This document shows, piece by piece, positions 1-6,854 of a stretch of 15,175 nt of DNA; the first letter of the stretch is position 1; each line of letters opens with the position of its first letter. The notes below the pieces were generated by a model. It made no database searches. It was given only the letters and a program-made list of their open reading frames with translations, and was not told the DNA's origin. A program made the position numbers and the translations under genes. The DNA is taken from contig APFI01000150.1 of NCBI GenBank assembly GCA_000403945.1, forward strand, positions 1 to 15,175. Reading direction: 5' to 3'. This DNA is from Desulfovibrio sp. Dsv1 (GTDB lineage: Bacteria; Desulfobacterota; Desulfovibrionia; Desulfovibrionales; Desulfovibrionaceae).

Positions 1-147
1 CGTGGTGGCAAAAAAAGGGGCGCAAAAATGGGCAAGACCAGGCGGGGCAAGGGTACGAGGCTCATGGTTATTGCAGACGCTTCCGGTCTTCCGCTTAGCA
101 TTTTCCATGATTTTACTCAGAAGAGTCATCAAGGAATTATGAAATGA
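1..147 (+). pseudogene. IS5-family transposase fragment (5' end outside window, 3' truncated)
   Basis: Reading from base 1 in frame 1 gives a basic, glycine-rich stretch (RGGKKRGAKMGKTRRGKG) followed by TRLMVIADASGLPLSIF. This is typical of the middle of IS5-superfamily DDE transposases of the type whose proteins read 'GKTKRGKGTK.M.IAD..GLPL'. The similarity stops after about residue 35. The frame then runs through unrelated residues to a TGA at 145-147, so the second and third catalytic acidic residues are absent. The gene begins before the window. I read it as a dead remnant, cut at its 3' side. Its subgroup signature differs from the IS5-type remnant at the right edge, so the two are probably not parts of one element. 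Confidence 0.75.
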
Positions 148-437
148 CTTCTAGTCTGCTGCACCTTTCTCGTTATCTTGGCTCTTTTTTCTTAGCTAGG
201 ACAGCCCCTTTATTTTTTGCCTTGGCTTTCGCTCTTTCCAGACAGGCTGCGAATTTTTGATTGGCGTCATGCAATACCATAATTTTTTTCTTGCGCTGTC
301 TGAATGATCTTTTTGGCTTCGTCGCGCTCCCTAAGCAATTTTTCCACCTGAAAAGTCTTGATGAACCATCAAGCCCCGCTCTCACCTGGAGGAACGGGGC
401 TTGCCGAAATCCGTGTCGATGCAAAGAGCGGTAATCG
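148..437. other. Low-coding gap between IS remnant and helicase gene
   Basis: No convincing gene is visible here. It is more AT-rich, with long A/T runs, than the dense genes to its right. On the minus strand, 267-368 encodes a short open stretch without an ATG (VEKLLRERDEAKKIIQTAQE, then a stop) that looks like a charged helix. A second frame, 173-445, is open for 90 codons and very lysine/arginine-rich. These could be two frames of one decayed coding sequence, shifted at the A run near 285-291, but nothing identifies the family. The gap also contains the hairpin at 370-403. Confidence 0.4.
370..403 (-). terminator. Hairpin downstream of the helicase gene, possible terminator
   Basis: CAAGCCCCG (370-378) and CGGGGCTTG (395-403) form a perfect 9-bp GC-rich stem with a 16-base loop, 35 bases past the stop codon of the minus-strand helicase gene. 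Position and stem suit transcript termination or 3'-end protection. There is no clear U-tract after the stem on either strand, so it is not a textbook intrinsic terminator. Confidence 0.4.
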
Positions 438-3400
438 TCATCCATTCAGCCCGGACAGGAGCGAAAGATGCTCTTCTGATTTGCGCGTGTGGGGCGTCAG
501 GGTGCTCTGGCGGCAGAAGTCGCGGATCTGGGCCAAAAAGGGCGAAGGCGCGAGGCGCAGCTTTTTGCCGTACAGCGTGCGCCGGGCGCAGTAGCTCACG
601 AACAATGCCCGCGCGGCGCGGGTCAGACCAACATAGAGCAGTCGCCGCTCCTCGGCCAGTTCCTCCACAAGTCGGGCGTCATTAGCCTCCTGCTTGCCCG
701 AGTCCTCTGCGTCCGCAGCCTCTTTTTCAAACAGCAGTTCCCGCCGTAGCGGTAGTAGGCCGCTTTCTAGGCCGGGCAGGAATACCGCCTGAAATTCCAG
801 ACCCTTGGATGCGTGCAGGGTAAGAATTTGGACTTGTTCGGCCTTGGCGCGCACCAGCTCCGCCTCATGCAGCCAAGCCAACCGCAGGAACAAGGCCTGC
901 CATCCGCCGCATTCCTGCCAGAGACGGCAGAGCGAGTGCCACTGGCGGCTCTGACAAAAAAGTTCACCGGTCCAGGCCTGCGCATCCAGCCAGACGACCA
1001 TGTCCTGCGGCTGGGGCAGATTCCCGGCGGGCCAGGGCGGGGCCGTGTCTCGCGCAGCCGCGTCCGCCTGCTCCGGCGGGGCTGGCAAGAGGTCCGCAAA
1101 ACCGCAATGTTCGGCGGCCAGAGCCAAAAAGCGGGCGCAGACCGGCTCCTGCCAGAACTCTTCCTGCGCCGGGGCCGCACATGGCACGCCCGCCTGCTCC
1201 AGAGCCGCGCGCAGGGGCGAAATCTGGGCTTTGAGCCGCACCAGCACAGCTATATCTCCCGGCGACAAGCTGTTGTCCAGTTCGGTGGTGCCGGCACGCT
1301 TTTTGGCCTGATCCAGTAAGGTGTGGGCTGTGGCCCCGAGAAGCCGCTGCACGCGTCCGGCCAACCAGCGGGCTTCTGCCCGATCGTCCGGGGCGGCGAA
1401 AAGCTGCAACTGGGCCCGTAGAGGCCGTGCCGCGCACAACAGGCCGCACTGCCCCCGGCCTTGCAAAAGGTTTTGGGCCATGTCCAGTACGCCTTGGCTG
1501 GCGCGGTAGCTCCGACCCAGCCTGTACACCGCAAGCTCCGGCCAGCATGCCCGCAGGGAGGCCTCGCTCTGGCCCGCAGCCCCACGGAAGCCGTAGATGG
1601 CTTGGTCCGGGTCACCGATGCCGAAAAAGCCTTGGCCGCCGGGCGGCAGCAGGGCGCGGATCACGGCCAGCTGCACGGGGGAAAGGTCCTGCACCTCATC
1701 CACCAGCACATGCCGCCAGCGCCTGTTCAGCGCGGAAGCATGCGCTAGCAGCCAGTCCAGCAGGTCGGCGTAATCCACATAGCGCAGATCGTTCCGGGCG
1801 TTTTTGCGCCGCGTGTAGCGCGCGGCGGCTTCAGCAGCCTCGCTTCCCGGGGGCAGCGTTTTTTGGCTTTCGCGGGCTAGGCTCAGCGCTTCCCAGAGCG
1901 CGCGCAGCCGCCGCGCGGGCACGTCCGCATTGACCGCGCCGAACAGGCGGAAGCTCGCGTCCTCGGCCAGGAGCAGGCTTTGCGGCTCAGTCGCGCGCAG
2001 TTCGCCCCAAGCTAGGCCGTGCAGGGTGTCGCATTGCGGCAGGGCGCCGAGCCGGGGCAGGGTCGCATTAAGACGTTCCCGCAGTTCCCCGGCGGCGCGG
2101 CGGGTAAAGGTTACGGCCAGCAGTTCCTGGGGCCGCGCGCCTTCTTCCAGCATCCATTGGAGACGACCGATGAGCACGCGGGTTTTGCCCGCGCCGGGAC
2201 CAGCCAGAATCAGGACCGGACCGGGACCGGCCCGCAGGGCCGCATCTTGCTCGTCGGAGAAGGTCGCTGCGGCGGGGGCCGCCGGAGCGGCTTTTGTCAG
2301 ACTCAGAAGCGAGAGTGTGTTGCCGGCACCGTCACCTTGCGCTGGGACCGTTGCCGTTGCATTTTTGCGCGGGCGTCCGGGCCGGGCCAATCCCGGCAGA
2401 CTTTGGCCGCCGCGCATATCGCGCATTTCTTCGGGTTCAAACACGCGCACCACGCCATATTGACCGTCAAAGCCGCCCTGTCGGATCACTTGGCCGCGCC
2501 GCATACGGGCCACAGCTTCGCCCAGAGGTTCCCAGTGGGCGCGGAGGTCCGCTTCCGGCAAATGGCAGAGGATGTCCAGTTCCGGCCCCAGCTCGCGCAG
2601 CAGACGGCTGTAGCGTTCCTGCACCTTGCGCGAGCCGGAGCCCGCGCCCAGAATTTCGCCCACCACTTCCGGCAGGGGGATCAGGGGCCAGGCTTCCGGC
2701 TCCAGCGGCAATTGAGCCGGGGCCTCGCGGTCGGCCAGTTCTAGTACACGGTGCAGCACGCCCACAGTCAGAGGTTTGCCGCAGATCGGGCAGATATTGT
2801 TCAGGGCCAAAGCCTCACGCGGTTCCAGCACCACATTGCAGGCCCGGTGCCCGTCCAGATGGTATTTGCCTTCCTCGGGGTAAAATTCCATGGTACCCAG
2901 AAAGCGGCAGTTCAAGCTGTCCTGCGGTTCGCGCCGGGCTGCCGCGCGCAGGGCCGTGAACATGCCCGCATAGGAGGGCGGCCCGGCGAAAAGATTGGCT
3001 TCACGGCCTAGGTTGGCCCCGGAATGGGCGTCGGAATTGGAGATCAGGGCATAGCTGTCCAAGCGGCTGATGAGGCGGTTCATGGCCGGGTCCGAGGAGA
3101 GGCCAGTCTCCAAGGCGAAAATATGTTCCGAGAGGTCGGCGAAACAGTCCTCCAGCCGGTCGAAGCCCGAGTTGGAGCCGAACAGAGCGAACCAGGGCGT
3201 CCAGACATGGGCGGGCACCAGCACGGCCTGAGGCGCGGTTTCCAGCATAATTTCCAGCAGGTCGCGCGAGTCCAGGCCAAGAATGGGCCGCCCGTCGGAA
3301 TTGAGATTACCGATCTGGGCCAGGCGTTCGGAAAGGCGGTCAGCGGCGTCCAAATCGGGCACAAAGAGCAGATTGTGCACCTTGCGCACCTTGCCGTGGC

Positions 3401-3713
3401 GCTTGTAAATGGAGCTGATTTCCGTCTGAAGGCAGAATAGTGGCCCCTGTTTGCTCTCATGGGGGCGGGGCTGCACGCCGTCCAGAATTTCCAGCTGTTC
3501 CGGCTCCCCTTTCAGGCGATAGAGGGCACTGGCTTCATCGAAAACCAACTGCTCGCGTAGTTCAGCCCGCCATTGCGGATGGGTGAAGTCGCCGGTACCC
3601 AGCACGTCGATGCCCTTGCAGTGCGCCCACGCCGCCAGATGGCGAGGATTGAGCGCTTTACTGGTGGCCCGGGAGAAACGCGAGTGGATGTGCAGATCCG
3701 CAATAAAATTCAT
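438..3713 (-). CDS. Endonuclease Q-like PHP domain fused to UvrD/Rep-type helicase
   Basis: Predicted 1091-residue DNA-repair protein. Residues 1 to about 430 resemble endonuclease Q: the PHP metal motif DLHIH (6-10), GTGDFTHP (39-46), VPAHVWTPW (about 167-175), SNSDAHSG (225-232), then a likely zinc site (C292 and CPIC at 308-311). A Pro/Ala-rich linker (about 440-485) leads to a superfamily 1 helicase. It has a Q-motif (FSDEQ), Walker A GPGAGKT (505-511), TFTRRAAGEL, DEVQD (672-676), GDPDQAIYGFRG (700-711), SYRAS (735-739), LHASKGLEF (966-974) and YVGLTRA (1027-1033). All helicase motifs look intact. EndoQ is known to nick DNA 5' of deaminated or abasic bases; UvrD helicases unwind from nicks. 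I infer coupled nick-and-unwind repair. I chose the ATG at 3713, not the upstream in-frame start at 3746, because GAGG sits 6 bases before it and the PHP motif follows at once. The stop of the methyltransferase gene lies 8 bases upstream. Confidence 0.9.
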   Translation of the reverse strand: MNFIADLHIHSRFSRATSKALNPRHLAAWAHCKGIDVLGTGDFTHPQWRAELREQLVFDEASALYRLKGEPEQLEILDGVQPRPHESKQGPLFCLQTEISSIYKRHGKVRKVHNLLFVPDLDAADRLSERLAQIGNLNSDGRPILGLDSRDLLEIMLETAPQAVLVPAHVWTPWFALFGSNSGFDRLEDCFADLSEHIFALETGLSSDPAMNRLISRLDSYALISNSDAHSGANLGREANLFAGPPSYAGMFTALRAAARREPQDSLNCRFLGTMEFYPEEGKYHLDGHRACNVVLEPREALALNNICPICGKPLTVGVLHRVLELADREAPAQLPLEPEAWPLIPLPEVVGEILGAGSGSRKVQERYSRLLRELGPELDILCHLPEADLRAHWEPLGEAVARMRRGQVIRQGGFDGQYGVVRVFEPEEMRDMRGGQSLPGLARPGRPRKNATATVPAQGDGAGNTLSLLSLTKAAPAAPAAATFSDEQDAALRAGPGPVLILAGPGAGKTRVLIGRLQWMLEEGARPQELLAVTFTRRAAGELRERLNATLPRLGALPQCDTLHGLAWGELRATEPQSLLLAEDASFRLFGAVNADVPARRLRALWEALSLARESQKTLPPGSEAAEAAARYTRRKNARNDLRYVDYADLLDWLLAHASALNRRWRHVLVDEVQDLSPVQLAVIRALLPPGGQGFFGIGDPDQAIYGFRGAAGQSEASLRACWPELAVYRLGRSYRASQGVLDMAQNLLQGRGQCGLLCAARPLRAQLQLFAAPDDRAEARWLAGRVQRLLGATAHTLLDQAKKRAGTTELDNSLSPGDIAVLVRLKAQISPLRAALEQAGVPCAAPAQEEFWQEPVCARFLALAAEHCGFADLLPAPPEQADAAARDTAPPWPAGNLPQPQDMVVWLDAQAWTGELFCQSRQWHSLCRLWQECGGWQALFLRLAWLHEAELVRAKAEQVQILTLHASKGLEFQAVFLPGLESGLLPLRRELLFEKEAADAEDSGKQEANDARLVEELAEERRLLYVGLTRAARALFVSYCARRTLYGKKLRLAPSPFLAQIRDFCRQSTLTPHTRKSEEHLSLLSGLNG

Positions 3714-3721
3714 GTGTAACC

Positions 3722-4525
3722 TCATGTTGTGGCGGGGGCCAGCCAAGGACAGAACGCCAGCGCCCGTGCCGTCCAGAGTGGGGTTGTTCGCGCCGTCCGG
3801 CTCGGCTGTTGGCGGTGCAGGGTCAGCGGAGCTTCCAGGCGCAGTTCCGGGGCTGCGTCCTTACGGGCTTCCGCCAGCAGGCGTGTAGCCGGACTGTGGC
3901 TGCGGGGACGCACGGGAATGATCCGGCGCAGGCCCAGACGCGCTTTTTCAAAGGCCGCGCAAAGCCGGGGCAGGGAACGCGCCTCAAAAATGCAGAAAAA
4001 ATGTCCGTGGTGGCGCAAGAGCCTTGCGGCGGCGCGGCAGAAAACGTCCAGAGCGTCGGCGTCGCGCAGGGCGCGTTCCCGCAAGGCCGAGGGCGATACC
4101 AAGCCTTGGCTCGGCAGGCCGTATGGCGGGTTGGCCAGCACCATGTCACGGGTTCCGTCCTGTTCCGACAGCGGGAACGCAAGTTCCGCCGCCCGGAAGA
4201 GCACGCGCCGCTCCAGGCCTAGGGTACGGGCATTGCGCCGGGCCGCCCGCAGCAAGACCTCTTCCCGTTCCAAGCCCAGCCCGCGCGCCTCGGGACATCG
4301 CAGGGCCAGTCCCAGCAAGGCCGCTCCGCAACCGCAACCCAGTTCCGCAACGGTCAAGGCCAAAGCCTGTGGCGTCGCACTGGAGAGACGCGCGCGGCGT
4401 TCCTCGCAATGCCGGGCCGCGAAGGCCGCCAGCAACAACGCGTCCAGACCGAAGCGCAAGCTCCCGCCAGGCTGATCCAGACCGCGCGGGAAAGCGGCGG
4501 GGGCGTTGCTGATGCTTTTTTGCAT
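3722..4525 (-). CDS. TrmN6-like N6-adenine methyltransferase (tRNA1(Val) A37 type)
   Basis: Predicted 267-residue class I SAM-dependent methyltransferase. The N-terminus has RFGLDALLLAAFA (24-36), the pattern seen in the TrmN6/YfiC family. The SAM motif is VAELGCGCGAALLGL (59-73). NPPYG (132-136) is the motif IV of N6-adenine methyltransferases. Known TrmN6 enzymes methylate A37 of tRNA1(Val). Substrate here is inferred, and rRNA or DNA adenine cannot be excluded from the sequence. The ATG at 4525 was chosen because GGGG stands 7 bases before it; the longer frame begins with a TTG at 4546. Its TGA (3722-3724) lies inside the ATGAGG that supplies the ribosome site of the downstream EndoQ-UvrD gene, so the two are almost surely co-transcribed and perhaps co-translated. 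Confidence 0.8.
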   Translation of the reverse strand: MQKSISNAPAAFPRGLDQPGGSLRFGLDALLLAAFAARHCEERRARLSSATPQALALTVAELGCGCGAALLGLALRCPEARGLGLEREEVLLRAARRNARTLGLERRVLFRAAELAFPLSEQDGTRDMVLANPPYGLPSQGLVSPSALRERALRDADALDVFCRAAARLLRHHGHFFCIFEARSLPRLCAAFEKARLGLRRIIPVRPRSHSPATRLLAEARKDAAPELRLEAPLTLHRQQPSRTARTTPLWTARALAFCPWLAPATT

Positions 4526-4560
4526 ATGTATTCCCCGTACTACCAAGGTCTGACTTTTAC

Positions 4561-4578
4561 GACGTGATGTATAACGTC
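4561..4578 (-). promoter_or_regulatory. Imperfect dyad upstream of the methyltransferase gene
   Basis: GACGT (4561-4565) and ACGTC (4574-4578) are inverted arms. Symmetry also holds at the inner AT/AT positions, so 14 of 18 bases fit a dyad. On the minus strand it contains TATACAT, a possible -10 element, about 35 bases before the methyltransferase start. No good -35 box is visible. Operator or promoter function is inference only. Confidence 0.3.
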
Positions 4579-4585
4579 ATTGTCC

Positions 4586-4634
4586 CGCATTCGAGCTTAT
4601 TTGCCGCCGACAGCGGCAAAAAGGTTCGAATGCG
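4586..4634 (-). terminator. Long inverted repeat immediately after the U32 gene
   Basis: Arms 4586-4607 and 4613-4634 pair around a 5-base loop. The outer 9 bp (CGCATTCGA/TCGAATGCG) and inner 8 bp (TTTGCCGC/GCGGCAAA) are perfect. The five positions between them hold two Watson-Crick pairs, two G-T pairs (plus-strand RNA) and one A-A mismatch. The outer arm ends at the base next to the TAA of the minus-strand U32 gene. It is placed to act as a terminator or mRNA 3' hairpin for the epimerase-U32 unit, although no U-run follows. It could also be a repetitive extragenic palindrome. Confidence 0.55.
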
Positions 4635-6854
4635 TTACAGCAGTGCGCCGTCCCAATTAAACATGCCTTGTCGCCGCGCTTCCGGCAGTCCTGTGGGCGG
4701 GTTTTCCTGAATATGGACGAAAAAGCCGTAACCAGCGGTCGCCAGCTCCTGCCGTTTGGCTGTGAGGTCCAGGGGCCAGCCGGGATAGAGCCAGATGTTG
4801 CCGCTGTACTGCCGCGCCCAGAAAACCTCGCCTTTTGGGCTCATAAAAGGCTCGTTGGCCTTGACGCCCAGCAGGCCGAAGCGGCTGAGACCCACGGGCC
4901 AGAAACCGCTGAGCACCATGCCCAACGGCAGGGGGCTCTGTCCAGGCAGGGCCAGCAGGTCCTCGCGGGTCAGCTCCGGGCTGACGAAGGCCCCGGCAAA
5001 GCCCATGCCCGCCAGCACGCCCAGCGCCGGAGCATTGGCCGCGTTACAAAAGGGTCCGGCCAGCAGGTCCGCGTCCTCGGGCAGTTCGGTCGGGAAAAAG
5101 CCGCGCTGCCAAGGCGCGTTACAGACGAAATGGCGCGCGCCGTCACGCCAAAGCCGGGCGGCCATCCGGCGCAGGCCGTCCTCCTCGTCGGGCCAGATTA
5201 CGGGCGGCAGCCACCAGGCCACGCGTGGGGCCACAGTGCGCGAAATCTCCGCGCTGCGCGGCGAGAGCCAGAGCGCCAGCAACTGGTTGCGCCCGCCGCG
5301 CGTCTCCCGGCCCTGCGGCAAGGTGGCGCGCAGCAACATGTCCGCCCTAGGGCGGGACTTCACAGCCTTGGGCAGGCGTGGGGCGCTGCCCACAGCTGCG
5401 CGGGGACGGCCCGGCAGTGCCTCCAGACGGGTCTGCCAGGCTTTGAGCAACTGCATGAGCTCGGATTCGCGCCGGTCGATGAGAAAGACTGGTGTGCCCA
5501 CCTTGGGTGTCTTGTGTTTGGGCAGACGCAGGATCAGGCTCCCGGCCTTGGGGATGTGCCGGGTCACCGGCAGGGTGGCGTGCCAGCGTTCGTCCTCCAC
5601 GCCCACGCGCAGATAGTCCTGCGGCAGTAGCTCGAAATGCGGTTTGAGCACTAAGCGACCGTCGGGCTCCATGCGGATTTTGCCCGCCAGAAGGCCAGAA
5701 CTGGTCTGGCCTTCTGGCGTGGTGGGCACGTTGTTTTTCTGCGGCAGAAAGCGGGCCCGGCTGCCGGGGCGGCCTAGAGCCATTTTCAGAATTTCCTCGG
5801 CGGTCTTGCGGGTCTTGTGGTCACCCACATTGTCGCGCAGCATGCGATAGGCTGTAACCACATGGTAGACGTAATGCGGACCTTTTTTGCGGCCTTCGAT
5901 TTTCCAAGACACCAGATGGGGGATGTCCAGGAGGGTCTTGACCAGCACATCCAAGGAAAGATCCAGGCAGGAAAAAAAGCGCCCGCTGTGTTCCTTGCCG
6001 CACGGCGGCCGGAGAGCGCGGCGCGCGGTCTTCCCTTCAAGTCCAACGGTGGGGGCTTCACGGGCGGAACGGCTGCCATGGCCTTCCCTTGTATTTTTTC
6101 CGTCGCGCCGGGCGGCTTCCCGCTCTTTGTTTTCCGCATTGCGGAAAAGCGCCAGGGCCGCCGTGCCGCCCTGGCGGTAGATCCGGCGGCAGGGTTGCAC
6201 GCAACGACCGCGCAGACCGCTTCTGCCGCCCATATAACTGGACCAGTAACAGCGTCCGGACACGCAATAGCACAGCGCCCCGTGGATGAAGCACTCCAAG
6301 TCAAGGCCGTCCGGGCAGGCTTCGCCCATGCTCCGGATCTCGTCAATGGACAGCTCGCGCGGCAGGATCACCCGGTCGGCACCCAGTGCTCTGGCCTGAA
6401 GCAGGGCTTCGGGATGGGTCAGGTTAGCCAATGTGGACAGGAACAGCCCCCCCTCGAAACCGGCCTGCCGGGCCAAGTCCAGCATGGCCAGATCCTGGAT
6501 GATCAGGCCGTCCGGACGCGCCTGCCGGGCCAGACGTGCAGCCATCCGGTAGGCTGCGGCGCTTTCGCCGGGTTTGACTAGGGTGTTCATGGCCACGTAG
6601 ACGCGCGCGTTTTCGGCGTGGGCCAAGTCTGTGAGCCGGGACAGCTCGGTGATGCCGAAGTTTTCCGCCTGCATGCGGGCGGAAAAGCGCTTCAGGCCCA
6701 GATAAATGGCGTCGGCCCCGGCGGCTAGGGCCGCCAGAAATGATGGCGCGTCCCCGGCCGGAGCAAGAATTTCGGGTTTGCGCGGCGAGGCGGATGGATT
6801 TTCCGTCTGGCTCATGTGGGTCACGGCGGCGGGGAAGATATCCTGTGTGCTCAT
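4635..6854 (-). CDS. U32 family protein (peptidase U32 / RlhA-TrhP-like hydroxylase), with internal insertion
   Basis: Predicted 739-residue protein. The N-terminal half is a clear U32 TIM-barrel: EILAPAGD, GADAIYLGL, VAMNTLVKP, DGLIIQDLAML, VILPRELS. The family cysteine cluster follows: HGALC, SGRC, RGRC and QPCR, with C195, C202, C218 and C222 in the usual Fe-S ligand positions (C188 and C197 are extra). WKIEGR, the conserved motif after the cluster, is present. Family members RlhA and TrhP are prephenate-dependent hydroxylases of 23S rRNA or tRNA; others are called collagenase-like. The role here is inferred. Oddity: about 65 Arg/Lys/Glu-rich residues (about 227-293) separate QPCRRIYR from FFSCLDLSLD, where family members go almost directly on. 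The start at 6854 was chosen because it overlaps the epimerase stop as ATGA; the open frame extends upstream only as a shadow of the epimerase gene. Its ribosome site is weak, fitting translational coupling. Confidence 0.85.
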   Translation of the reverse strand: MSTQDIFPAAVTHMSQTENPSASPRKPEILAPAGDAPSFLAALAAGADAIYLGLKRFSARMQAENFGITELSRLTDLAHAENARVYVAMNTLVKPGESAAAYRMAARLARQARPDGLIIQDLAMLDLARQAGFEGGLFLSTLANLTHPEALLQARALGADRVILPRELSIDEIRSMGEACPDGLDLECFIHGALCYCVSGRCYWSSYMGGRSGLRGRCVQPCRRIYRQGGTAALALFRNAENKEREAARRDGKNTREGHGSRSAREAPTVGLEGKTARRALRPPCGKEHSGRFFSCLDLSLDVLVKTLLDIPHLVSWKIEGRKKGPHYVYHVVTAYRMLRDNVGDHKTRKTAEEILKMALGRPGSRARFLPQKNNVPTTPEGQTSSGLLAGKIRMEPDGRLVLKPHFELLPQDYLRVGVEDERWHATLPVTRHIPKAGSLILRLPKHKTPKVGTPVFLIDRRESELMQLLKAWQTRLEALPGRPRAAVGSAPRLPKAVKSRPRADMLLRATLPQGRETRGGRNQLLALWLSPRSAEISRTVAPRVAWWLPPVIWPDEEDGLRRMAARLWRDGARHFVCNAPWQRGFFPTELPEDADLLAGPFCNAANAPALGVLAGMGFAGAFVSPELTREDLLALPGQSPLPLGMVLSGFWPVGLSRFGLLGVKANEPFMSPKGEVFWARQYSGNIWLYPGWPLDLTAKRQELATAGYGFFVHIQENPPTGLPEARRQGMFNWDGALL
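6130..6148. repeat. 19-bp perfect palindrome inside the U32 insertion
   Basis: TTTTCCGCA-T-TGCGGAAAA is a perfect inverted repeat with a one-base centre. It lies within the coding sequence for the extra charged segment of the U32 protein (minus-strand codons for LFRNAEN). A second, weaker inverted repeat, CAGGGC (6153-6158) and GCCCTG (6168-6173), is next to it. Two palindromes in a segment that the protein family usually lacks suggest an inserted palindromic element, but this is inference. Confidence 0.5.

Noticed and set aside
1930..2744. Long plus-strand open frames opposite the helicase gene (and similar frames opposite trpS, cbiA and the U32 gene)
   Set aside because: They are antisense shadows typical of GC-rich genes, with no family motifs and Arg/Ser/Pro-rich composition.
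3714..3746. Upstream start at 3746 for the EndoQ-UvrD protein
   Set aside because: It would overlap the methyltransferase gene, and the ATG at 3713 has a proper ribosome site directly before the PHP motif.
438..4525. Methyltransferase plus helicase-nuclease as a restriction or phage-defence system
   Set aside because: The methyltransferase looks TrmN6-like without a DNA target-recognition domain, and the nuclease is EndoQ-like; DNA repair is the simpler reading.
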